Shown one piece after another: positions 46,815-57,816 of a stretch of DNA of 64,000 nucleotides. The DNA is taken from positions 44,666,540 through 44,730,539 of the forward strand of contig CM040432.1 of NCBI GenBank assembly GCA_022702705.1. The letters are read 5' to 3'. The stretch comes from Papilionanthe hookeriana x Papilionanthe teres (taxonomy: Eukaryota; Streptophyta; Magnoliopsida; Asparagales; Orchidaceae). Below the pieces are notes generated by a model, which was given only the letters and a program-made list of their open reading frames with translations, ran no database searches and was not told the DNA's origin. Each line of letters opens with the position of its first letter. Positions within the stretch are counted from its first letter, which is position 1. The position numbers and the translations under genes were made by a program.

Positions 46815-48301
46815 ATGTCGAATGGGTGGTTGGTTCTAAACTTTAAGAATGGCATGAGTTTAACACTCGATGAAAAGAGGATGAAGGATGGACCCGTGAT
46901 TGAGATTGAATCTGATTTCACACTAGCCGGGCTACAGTACGAAGAAAATGATTGGACCCCGATTGATCGGGAAGAACTCCGCAGCCATACAGTGATGAAA
47001 TTGGGTGACCCAAGTCAGCCATCTACTAGCAAGAAAAGAAAAGCAAACGCCACTGATGCAACGGGAGAAGAAAAGAAAATAAAGTCCGTGGTTGCTACAG
47101 CAGAGGGCAGGCTTGTCAGCGCCATGCCCACAGAAATTCAAGAAGTAAGGAGAGCTACTCTCACTCCTACTCAGCGAAGAAGCAAGAAACGTCGCATACG
47201 CAAGATGCTGACCAAGCTGGCAGCAGACCAACAGGAAGAGACAGTTGTTATCGTCAATGCAAGTACTTCGAAAAAATTTGTTCGCCAGGAACCAGAAAAG
47301 AGGAAATCAACACTAAGAACAGCAGAAAGGATGAAAGAAATCCCAAGAAGAATGGAAACAGAATCAGCGCCTCGACGCCAAGCAGATGTACCAGTTGTAA
47401 AGAGTCTTGTTGCGAAAGCAACCTTGGAGGATATCCCAACAAAGACTATCCCCGAGGAACCAAGACATGCAGGAGAGCGTGCTGGGGTTGAACCATACAT
47501 TCCCCAGTACGTCACCAGGCCTCACCGATTGTAGATAATTCTGGAATACGAGCTGGAAAGGATGCAGAAAGTTGAAAAGAAAACCTTCGAATACTTCGAA
47601 AGAATCCGAGGCAAGAGGATTAATATCTTGGAAGGCCTCGAGCTGCATACGAATGTGTTTTCAGACTACGAGCAGCAATAAATTGTGGACTGTGTCATCG
47701 AGCTTCAGAAAATGGGTCGAGCTGGCCGCCTAAGGGAAAAGACCTATTCAGAACCCCGAAGATGGATGCCAGGAAAAGGAAGAGTTACGATCCAATGCGG
47801 GTGTTGCTACAACTTCACGGTAGAAAGAAAAGGAAATCCACCAGGGATACTCCGTCGCCGTGAGGTAGATCTGATGCCCATAATTATTAAGAGAATGGTA
47901 AAGAGGATGGTGACATGGAGGGTATTGCCCGCGGACTGCATAACCAGCAGCTGCATCATTAATATCTACAAGGGCGCGACTGCATACCTCCACACATAGA
48001 CAATCATGACTTTGTCAGACCTTTCTACACAGTGTCTTTTGTCAACAAGTGCAATATCATGTTCAGATCTGACCTCCGGATTGCAAGCCCCGGAGAATTC
48101 CCAGGGCCGGTGGAGATACCACTACTGGTAGGTTCAGTCTTGGTATTAAAAGGAAATGGAGCAGACATAGCAAAACATTGCATTCCAGGAGTGCCTGTTG
48201 AGCGTATCTCCGTCACTTTCAGGATGATGGATGACAGAAATATGCCTTTCCACTTTCAGCCAGATCCAGAGTTAGAGAGCCTTCGGCCTTCCGAGCTGTG
48301 A
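46815..48301 (+). pseudogene. A2 AlkB-domain ORF (ALKBH9/10-like dioxygenase), broken
   Basis: ATG 46815 opens ~240 codons of unknown function (start MSNGWLVLNFKNGMSL) with basic patches (TLTPTQRRSKKRRIRK), then, after TAG 47532, the AlkB domain to TGA 48299-48301. Domain motifs in order: KRINILEGLELH, GKGRVTIQCGCCYNF, NPPGIL, the double-stranded-helix core with PPHIDNHDF (iron ligands His 47993-47995 and Asp 47999-48001), RPFYTVSFVNKCNIMF, VGSVLVLKGNGADIAKHCIP (distal His 48176-48178), and RISVTFR (Arg 48203 and 48221). These are AlkB-family signatures, closest to plant ALKBH9/ALKBH10 m6A erasers. Breaks: TAG 47532-47534, TAA 47679-47681, and a register shift just before HID. Confidence 0.9.
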
Positions 48302-48306
48302 GCTAC

Positions 48307-48492
48307 ATGGGAGATAGCACACCTCCAATGCGCATCCTGACAGCATTTCCTGCCAAGGGTGGCTTGGATGGTGATGTTATTGTCCATGTAACTCACTATT
48401 CAAACATAGATTTTGACAGATGCTTTTGGAAGAATCTTGCAAGAATCTTACACAATCCATTTTGGATTTATGTGGATTGTATGAGATGTTGA
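48307..48492 (+). CDS. A2 61-aa ORF after the AlkB domain, unknown function
   Basis: Intact; begins MGDSTPPMRILTAFPAKGG and ends DCMRC. Same length and place as 11959-12144. It shows no recognised domain. It overlaps no other feature and lies 5 bp after the AlkB stop, in a different frame. Confidence 0.4.
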   Translation: MGDSTPPMRILTAFPAKGGLDGDVIVHVTHYSNIDFDRCFWKNLARILHNPFWIYVDCMRC

Positions 48493-49190
48493 ATTTTCAA
48501 GGAAAATATCATCATTTTTTGGATCGAGCTATATGATATATTTTCGACAAGATTGGAATGGAAACAACCGTGTCGTGTTTTGCTTTCACATCTTTTTGTG
48601 CAAATTGACTGAGAAACGCCATTAAGTTAAATGAACTTCAAACAAAGAACGAAGGCAAAATAGAAAATGAATAAGAACTCTTTTAAGAATCTGAATGTCA
48701 AAATAAACTTCAAATTAACACGAACTCTAAATAAACAAAAATGAAATTGAATCACCAAAAACAAATGAAACGAATCTAAATCTCGAATTGAATTCCGATT
48801 TAAATTCATCAATTCAAATCTTTCAATTCTTTTTTCAACTGAAATCCATTTGAAGCTCCTCTAAATCATCTTTTGAGTTGATTCTTCCCCACAGAAAACT
48901 TCAACTTCGGTGTCAATCTTCGAAACTCCGAATCTGAAATTCCCAGCCTCAGGCTGTTTTCAAATCTCTTCCGACTCTCCGTGATTTCTTCCCTCTTTTG
49001 AGAAGGTCGACTGAGTATACTGACATAGAACCACTCGATTCGATTCTGATGGCATGGATTCATATCCTTCGCCAAACAATCAAACTTTAATCAACTCTCT
49101 TGGGATGTGAAACACTTTCATGTCTCATTCCAACCCTCCACTAAACTAAAATTTCAACAAAAACTTCCAAACCAAATCAAATACAAACTT
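48493..49190 (+). other. A2 3' untranslated region before tandem array
   Basis: Co-linear with 12145-12844. No conserved ORF, RNA gene or motif seen. Confidence 0.6.
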
Positions 49191-50450
49191 TTGGGATTGG
49201 TACCTAAATTCCAATTCCCATCCTTTCGAGACTAGTACCAAATTCCAGTTCTCTCCTTTCGAGGTCGGTACCATATTCCAACTCTCTTTCCGAGATTGAT
49301 ACTAAAATTTCAATTCTCTCTTTCGAGACTGATACCAAATTCTAGTTCTCTCCTTTCAAGGTCGGTATAAAATTCCGACTCACTTTCTGAGATTGATACT
49401 AAATTTAAATTCTCTCTTTCGAGATTGGTACCAAATTCCAGTTCTCTCCTTTCGAGGTCGGTACAAAATTCTGACTCTCTTTCCGAGATTGATACTAAAT
49501 TTAAATTTTATCTTTCGAGACTGGTACCAAATTCCAGTTCTATCCTTTCGAGGTCGGTACCAAATAACGACCCTCTTTCTGAGATTGATACTAAATTTCA
49601 ATTCTCACTTTCGAGACTGGTACCAAATTTCAGTTCTCTCCTTTCGAGGTCGGAACCAAATTTTGACTCTCTGTCTGAGATTGATACTAAATTTCAATTC
49701 ACTCTTTCGAGACTGGTACCAAATTTCAGTTCTCTCCTTTCGAGGTCGGTACCAAATTTCGACTCTCTTTCCTAGATTTAAACTAAATTTTAATTCTCTC
49801 TTTCGAAACTGGTACCAAATTCCAGTTCTCTCCTTTCGAGGTCGGTACCAAATTTCGACTCTCTTTCTGAGATTGATTCCATATTTCAATTCTCTCTTTC
49901 GAAACTGGTACCAAATTTCAGTTCTCTCCTTTCGAGGTCGGTACCAAAGTCTGACTCTCTTTCTAAGATTGATACCAAATTTCAATTCTCTCTTTCGAGA
50001 CTCGTACAAAATTCCAGTTTTCTCCTTTCGAGGTCGGTACCAAATTCCGACTCTCTTTCTGAGATTGATAACAAATTTCAATTCTCTCTTTCAAGACTAG
50101 TACCAAATTCCAGTTCTCTCCTTTTGAGGTCGGTACCAAATTCTGACTCTCTTTCCGAGATTGATACCAAATTTCAATTCTCTCTTTCGAGACTGGTACC
50201 AAATTCCAGTTCTCTCTTTTCGAGGTCGGTACCAAATTTCGACTCTCTCTTCTGAGATTGATACCAAATTTCAATTCTCTCTTTCAAGACTGGTACCAAA
50301 TTTCAGTTCTCATTTCGAGATCAGTACCTAAATTCTGATTCTCATCCTTTTCAATCAATATTTAAATTTCGACTCTTACTTCGAGGCTGGTACCTAAATT
50401 CCAGTTCTCTTTGTAAATCTTGAGGTTGTAACCTAGGTTTCAATTCTCAT
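49191..50450 (+). repeat. A2 3' UTR tandem array, 96-bp unit
   Basis: Same 3 x ~32-bp higher-order unit as 12845-14105, about 13 copies with decayed ends, at the same place between the AlkB/61-aa ORFs and the PPT. GGTACC recurs in two of the three subrepeats of each unit. Confidence 0.92.
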
Positions 50451-50795
50451 TTCAAATTCAGAATTTTCTTGAATCGATTTTATATTAAACTTCAATCGAA
50501 ATTGCAACTCGGAACAAATCGAAATCCAAACTCAACATTAAAATGGATGAAACGAAATCCAAATCAAACTTCTCCAGATCTCTTGATTTGGAATTCACTT
50601 CCTTTTCTTTTCCCCGGTGAGAGTTCAGGGATCTTCAGTCTTGGAGGTTTAGCTGTTACTCACTAGCAGAAATTTTTCTATGCTTCATTTTAAGTGTGTC
50701 GCTTAGACGTCTGTGTTGGTTTTGTTGATCTCTTCGGTCAACAGCAATACGCGCGGTGTGCTTGGTTAGCACACCGCACCTATTGGGGGTCCATT
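50451..50795 (+). other. A2 terminal UTR with perfect hairpin and polypurine tract
   Basis: GCGGTGTGCT-TGGTT-AGCACACCGC at 50753-50777 is a perfect 10-bp stem with a 5-nt loop. It is followed by TATTGGGGGTCCATT, whose purine run is the PPT, directly before the LTR. Confidence 0.75.
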
Positions 50796-52861
50796 TGTTG
50801 ACCTCATTTTTGATGAGATCTTTTCTCTTCTCTCTCCTTTGTACTTAGGATCTAGCCATAGGGCTTCTACTTGACTATCTTAGAGGACTAGAAATGGGAC
50901 CCATCACTTAGAAATTCAAACACTTCTTGGCTCCCTTCAAACCCCACAAGCTTGATTGTAAACCCCTAATCCACTTGGAGGGTTAAAATTAAATGTAGAA
51001 GTTTAAAGGATTAGTTTCCTATAGGACTCTTTGGCCTTAGGATTACCTTGGGTGGCCTGGTCTGCTGAGGGTTGACTTGCACACACCTCACTCCCACACA
51101 CACATTCCAAGCCCTAAAACTACCTTTAACCAATTTGGCTTCCCGACTCATATAGGTAATTCATATGGATGGACCTTAACCCCTAAGCCCTTGGTTAAGA
51201 GGGTTAGGAACAACATATTGAGTGCCTAAAAATGAGTCCTCTCATGGCTATTGTGAGCTTAATATGGCTTTATGGCTCAACCAAAATGATTTCATTTCAT
51301 TCACACTTGATCAATCTTCATTTTTCCAAAATTTCAATTTTTGATCCCGGGACCCTAAACCCACCAAGCCTACCAAATGCCCTTGAAAATACCCAAAATT
51401 CCTCAAAACCAATCCTAAACATTTCCCCCACTCAAATTGATCATCCATGGCTAAATATACCAAAAATTCCAAAAATACCCCCTCTATACCCTCAAAATAC
51501 CCATAATACCCTTTTAACCCAAAAATTCCAAAACTTCAGAAAATTCTCAAAAAATTCTTAAAAATTCCAATTGTTTCAAATTTCATTTTGTTCAACTACA
51601 CCATAAGACAATTTTGTCAATTTAGCCCACGTTTACCAAAACCCCCAATTTGACCTATTTTTAACCTAAGTGGACCAAATGTCCAACCAAACCACTCCAA
51701 TTGACCTCAATTTTGATCCAATTCAATCATAAGCTTCAATTTAATATTTAAATATCAATTTAGACCAAACCCAAACCCAATTTCATCAACATGGGGATTC
51801 AATTTCAATTTGAAGCCTAAAAGCCCAATTTTGGCCCATGACCTAAACTTAGCCCAAACCAACCCAACTTAACTCCAATTAACCCCAAATATTTTCCTAA
51901 ACCTTCCTAACATGCCCACAAATAAAACACTAACATGATTTTCCCAAAATTTGAAACCAAACTCCACCCAAACCTAACCCAAACCAAAAATCCCCAAATT
52001 GGTCTAAACCATTCATGAACCCAAATGAGCCCAAATCCCAAAATCAAAGCCCAACCAAAGTTGAATACTCTTTGTCACACCCCCATAAACATTTTTCAAA
52101 ATTAATTTTACATCAAACCCAACATTAACCCAACCTTAGCCCAAGTTAGCCCAATTTAGCCCATTTTGACCCCATCACTAAAAAGCCCAAATTGAACCCA
52201 TTTCAACTCCAAATGGTATCAAATCTCTTCTAAAGTTCTCATGACACATTACTAAACTAAACCCAACATTTATTTGACACAACCCCTCACCAATTTTCGT
52301 CCATAAATTTATTTCAAAACCTAAAAGCCCACTTCCTTAAACCATTTTAAAAGCCCATCCAAAATGATATCAAAAAGCCCAAAATTGGCTCTAAAGCCCA
52401 CATGGCAATTTCTTCTCATCATACCTTTTAATTGATATCATCCCAAAGTTCTAAATCAATCATCAAATAAATCCAAATCAAGCCTCATGCCAATTTCTCC
52501 TAAATTCTTCAAAAATGCCAAAACCCATATCTATGAAAATAAGCCAACCTTTTCCCAAGCCATGAGCAAGCCAAATGAAGCCATTCACAAGCCATAGGAT
52601 TTCGAGGTAGTTTGCCTTGTGCAACATAAATACCCAACTTTTCATTAGGCGTTTGCATAAGCATGTTATGCAAATTAAGCCCTAACCGGTCTTAGGACTC
52701 TAAGGTAGTCGTTTGGTACGACACAAACCCTCACATCTTCCAGGCTATTTGTATGATCATGTCATATAAATATAAGTCCTAGTTAATTAAAATTGGCAGG
52801 ATTACAACATTAAATAAACTCCCAAATTGAAGCCAAACATAAGGATAGTCTGGGAAGTCAC
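50796..52861 (+). repeat. A2 3' LTR, left part (interrupted by B2)
   Basis: Starts TGTTGACCTCATTTTTGATGAG and follows 14458-16592 of the shared LTR until AGTCAC, where B2 is inserted. GTCAC (52857-52861) is the expected target duplication; the rest of the LTR should lie after B2, outside the window. It is the short LTR form. Confidence 0.9.
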
Positions 52862-54609
52862 TGACCTGACCGCCACGCTTAACGCAGTAATGTTTGCTTT
52901 CAAAAGATAGCCAAAAAGCTTTGACTCGATTTAAAAATAGCGGCTAGTGTATAAAATTAATATTATATAATTTACACACTAGCGGTACTACGCAAGTATA
53001 CGTATCGTTTCAAGTAATATAGGGTTTTTAAACAATGACCCCAGTATCGATCCCACATGGAAGATTTATAGAAATAAATTTTCTATAAAACGAAAGCGAA
53101 ATATAATAGTAAAAATATTTTTATTTTGATTATAAATTACTATTAATTTACTAGATGCAATTTAAAGAAAACAATAATAGGAAAATGATTTTATAAACTC
53201 TATATAAAATAAACAACTTTCTTTCCTTCAATTAATCTAAGATTTTTAAGATAATGTATTATTCGTTGGAGAATTTAATTTATGGTATTGTGCCAAATAG
53301 AAGCATTCCTATTCCTTACCCTTTGATCCAGGTGCAAAGAACATTGACTAATTTACGAGAATAGGTCCGGATGTATTGTTAGTAGAATGGGTTAATCTAG
53401 GCTCACACTTCTAGATGTCCAAGGGTGGCTATGGTCGGCCCTACTAGTGACCCTTTCCTAGTCTATAAATCAAATTATAAGAATTTAGTCTGTCACTCTA
53501 AAAACTTATCAATTCTACGCCCTTTAAATATTATCTTCCTATTGATTTGCACTTCAACATGAATAGCCCGCACATGGCCTTCGACTACCCAAGGATTCAT
53601 GTGACATTTACAAGTTAAGAGTTCTTCTCCTAAAAGGTTTTTAAACTCTTCAACAGGTTTTAACAATTCAAACGACCAATTTAAAAAGTAAAGTAAGATT
53701 AGGTATTAATGTCATCACAATGTTTTGAAAATATTTTGAATTGTAATTCTCCATCGAATCTTTATATTATCTTATTTATCTCTTCATAATTGAAGTAAGA
53801 AAGTAACTAACTACTCAGAACACATTGAAAATAAATAACAAAACATGATAATTAAACTTTGAATCAAATGTAAAAATATACTTATCTCAAATATTTCTTC
53901 TACAGATCTTCTGATTCATACTGACTCCACAGTGTAATGAACTCCAGATGCAATAACTTGAAAATAAAATCACTAAACTAAACAAAAGTGGCCCTAAATT
54001 TCTCTCTCTAATTCTCTCTCTAAGGATGAGAGATCTTAAAGTAGATAAGAGAAAGTGGTACAATGGGAGGGGCACGTTTTCTGAAGAATTGGACCTCTAT
54101 TTATAGGCTTCAAGAGTTGCCTTGAGGCACCTCTTCAAAACTTGTCCACATTCAATGAATCTTCTAGAAGGTCGGTCACCGGACACCGCGTCCAGTTCTT
54201 CGCACCTCTTCACTTTGGCTCGCACCTCTTCGCGATTAAAACCGTTTTGGAGCGTCCAAATGCAATGTATCATATGTCCTATTATCAATGAACAACTGAC
54301 CGCCTTCTAGAATGTCCAATAACTCTCACTCCGTCAAAATAACTGATGAAACGTTGTCAAAAACTTGTCAATTTTCGTATCGAGTCTGGCGGTTAGTCCC
54401 CAGTTTCTAGCGCCTAGGCGCCAAACCATATTTTTTTATACTTTTGGTATTTTGCTCCATTTTTGCTCATTTTTGCTCCTTTTTCCTTCTTAGACCTTTT
54501 TACATTACCTACATCAAAAAATACAAAAAATACCTTTTATTAAAGCATAATATCCTTAGAAATTAATAAGAATTAAGACATAAAGAAATAGGTATTTTTT
54601 TATAAATCA
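52862..54609 (-). repeat. B2 3' LTR
   Basis: 1748 bp, the same length as the B1 3' LTR. On the minus strand it starts near TGATTTATAAAAAAATACC and ends GGTCAGGTCA. It contains TATAAATA (54098-54105) and a palindrome at 54407-54425. Confidence 0.92.
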
Positions 54610-55870
54610 AAATCCCCCAAACTAAAATGTTACTTGTCCTCAAGTAAATCTTTTTACTACATAAAATATAACTTTTGGAAATAAAAGATAAATATTTAAG
54701 ATTCCTTATAATTTTTTATTTTATAAAGTCTTTAGTAAATTATTAACCCAATTTCACTAACTAGGTTTAAATTTAAGAATTTAAAGAATATTTAACTACC
54801 AAATCATAATATTTCAAACTTTTCATTTATTTTGAAAATAATAGAAGTCTATTATATTAAGCTTTCATAGATTATTTACAAGAAAAAGATCTTCTTGAAA
54901 AATCTTTTCTAAATAAATATTTATGCATAAAAATTAAGTATAGTATGTAATTAGTTTTCTTCCTATAAGATAATTCAAGTGAAGCCAATTTTTGATTAGG
55001 CATTTCCTCAAGCTTCTCCTCTCTATCTTTTTTTTTTATAGAGAGGATTACTATATCTGGATAGCTTGTTAATGGTTTTGAACTTCACTATCCTTAACTT
55101 ATATTTTCAAAACTTATACATCTCCACTTAATTATTATAACATGAATAAAAATTCAAAAAAGAATTCCAATCTTTTCCTTTTCAAGTGATAATTTTTTAA
55201 TTACTTAATATTTCTAAAATTCTATTATTTCTATCATGAATAGAAAAATTCTTTTTCTCATCCTTCTTTAAGTTAAATAATTATATTCTTAAAATCAATC
55301 AAAGTTAGTAAAATTTTGGTTAATTTCACTAAATTGTTTATAATTTCAAAAATAAAAGTGATCTCAAATAAATTCTTTATTCCTTAAGTTATTGTTAAAA
55401 AGTTTCTATTTTTAAGGAAGTATTAGCTCTTCAAGGACAAATAAAATTTAATTTTGATTGGATTTTCCCTTCCCCCAAACATAAGTTTTGGTATACTATA
55501 ATAATTTCAAAGTATGAGAGAAAGAAAATCATAAGTATTTTTAGTAAGTATGTAAAAAAACAATCTTAAAAAGAAAAATTAACTTTTAAACATGCTTTTA
55601 TGAATAATTAAGATAAAATTGAAGCAAGTATATAGAAAGGTAAGCAGGCTAATTTTATGATGATATTAAAATTGAAACGGAATTAAAACGAACAAAATAA
55701 TTAAGTACTAAACATTAAACTAAAACAACATATAAACTAATTCTAAATTCAGACCTCAACACAACAGTAATCCTAATACTAAACGAGTCAACATACATCA
55801 AATACAAAACTTACAAACAATCCAAATAAAACAAACTAACTGAGTTACACGTCAAAGAAATCGATAACAA
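54610..55870 (-). other. B2 3' untranslated region with two polypurine tracts
   Basis: Minus-strand PPT next to the LTR (AGTTTGGGGGATTT, 54610-54623) and an internal purine tract with GGGGGAAGGGAAAA near 55463-55480, as in B1. AT-rich; nothing else seen. Confidence 0.7.
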
Positions 55871-57028
55871 CTAATCACTAGTTGTAGCCTCATCATCATC
55901 TTCATCACCAAAGGAAAATTCTACGTCCTTAGGATCAACAAATGGTGTAAAGCTAGGAAAAGTAGGAAAACTAACATCATGTTCACCCTTCAGAAATCTG
56001 ACTAGGGCTTCATCATACTCAGCATCATAATTACTCTTCCTCTGGGTATAATCAAATAAATGATCTAGTTTTCTATCAATAGTATCAATCTGCAGATGAG
56101 TTTGAAATAACTCCCGTCGTTGTTCTAAAAACTGATCATGCATTGATTCCCAGAAATCTGATGGTGGCTCAACAGAAGTAGAGGGTCTAGAAGTAGGTCT
56201 ACCTGAAGTATGTGCAGAAGTAGAAGGAGCGGTCAATCTCTTCCCTGGAAGACGATCATAGATACTAACACTCTCCTGCCCAATTGGCTTAGTAGACTTC
56301 GACTTCTCCTCAGAAATATCAACAGTGACTCCATTACTAACACATAGTGAATAGATCAAAGATGGAAATCCCAATCCAACAGAAGTGCTGGATCTCGCAG
56401 TAGACTCCACAGAATCATAAATAATGCTTCCAACATCAATAGGATTCCTCTCCTAATTACAGTAATTTAAGATCGCTCAATCTCTAGTCACTTAACCAAG
56501 GTGGTTGGAAGGTAACAATCTTGCAGAAATAAAGTAGTGTCATGCATTAGATACACCATTTAATTTAGAGGATTTGAAGTTTACCCTCTTTCCATTCCTG
56601 ATCTTCCAAGATCCAGTACCGTTAGTCAGATAAGCAGTAATCATGTCCAAATCTCCCTCAGATGGTGATAATCCAGAATAATAGCACTCAATAGTCGGTG
56701 GCAGGCCATAGAATATGTTGATTCTTTCTGGAGTAAATCCTACTCTGATTCCTCTAACAAAGACTTCAGAATCCCCGGCAACTAGAAAATTCGCATAAAA
56801 TTCTCGAACAATCGGAATAACAGCAATAGCAGTAAAGTAACAAAATCGTTGCCAGTTGTGTGCAACGATAGTGTTTTCGATCATCTCCCCAGGATGATAA
56901 AAACTTCGTTCCGAGATGAACTTTCTCGACGACGCAAGTTTGTGGAAGCGAAAATGTGCAGCCACAGTTAGAAATTTGCTGCTATCAAAATTTTCTCGTC
57001 CTTTCCCGCGCTTAGATTTTGGAGTCAT
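55871..57028 (-). pseudogene. B2 third ORF (plant transposon-protein-like), broken
   Basis: The ATG is at 57026-57028 (start MTPKSKRGKGRENFD). The first 162 codons are open (57028-56540) and include HNWQRFCYFTAIAVIPIVREF and ERINIFYGLPP. A TGA where B1 has TGG (SNAWHYF) closes this part. The middle is damaged by stops near 56455. The last 179 codons (56410-55871) are open and end EDDDEATTSD. The N-terminal half matches the putative plant transposon protein family. No membrane segment is clear, so an envelope role is not supported. Confidence 0.65.
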
Positions 57029-57816
57029 CTAAACGTGAAAGAAAACAAGAACTAATTTAGGAATCAAAGATTTAAACTCTTTTTAAGTTTATAAAACTTA
57101 AAATAAGTTTACAAATCCAAAGAAATAACTAAAAATCAAATATTTTTTTCAAAATTATGGTTCTTAGCAAAACTTAGGGAAATCTATGGTAAAAATAAAA
57201 AATAAATGGTTTAAAGTGTAGATCTGACCTTAAGACGAAGAAATCGAGTGGTTTCGTGCTCAAATCCTTAATGTTTTGACCTCAAAATGGATCTAGAGGA
57301 TGTATTTTTGCAAAAAAGGGGAAGAAGATGAAGCTTAGGTGTCAAAAATGATTTTTGGGGGTTTAAATGGTAATTTTCGGGTAGCAGGTCGAACTGGCGC
57401 TTAGGCGCCGAATTCTGGCACCTAGGCGCCAGACTCGCCTTTCACAAAATTTTTTTTTCCAACAAAATTCATAAATTCAACTTCCAATTACTCATATTAG
57501 AGTAGTGCTTCAGTTTCTAACTTCCACAACATTTTTCAAAAGTTTATAAAAATTAAATATTGAATCCACCAATCAAACATAAGGTTTTCAATCAAACTCA
57601 CTAATTTCCATTTAAAATCTTCAATTTTGACTCAATACATTTCAGATAAGTACTACATTTGATTCAAGTTCCTAATACACACTCAATCATAACAAGTTCA
57701 AAGCAAATACAACACACATTGAACATGAAAGCAAATATACTAGCAAACACAATCAATTCTCTAAATCGATACAACGACTCAACAAACTATAATAACTATC
57801 TCTTTACCAGAATATT
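57029..57816 (-). promoter_or_regulatory. B2 spacer with palindrome pair upstream of third ORF
   Basis: Non-coding; palindromes at 57394-57411 and 57414-57433 in tandem, at the position homologous to 35787-35806 of B1. Confidence 0.45.

Larger units (their letters stand above)
14458..52861 (+). mobile_element. Element A2: Tat/Ogre-like retrotransposon sharing an LTR with A1, split by B1 and B2
   Basis: The second interior of the A array starts at the PBS immediately after the shared LTR and runs to the PPT at about 50780-50795. It is interrupted in gag by B1 (19835-40389 plus one TSD copy). Without B1 the interior is about 13.0 kb, the same as A1. The 3' LTR begins at 50796 and is cut at 52861 by B2. 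Domain content equals A1, including the AlkB ORF and the 96-bp array. Confidence 0.88.

Noticed and set aside
46815..48301. AlkB domain as a host-gene retrocopy that happened to insert in an element
   Set aside because: It is present at the same position, strand and order in both A1 and A2, continuous with an element-specific N-terminal part, and without poly-A or a separate TSD.
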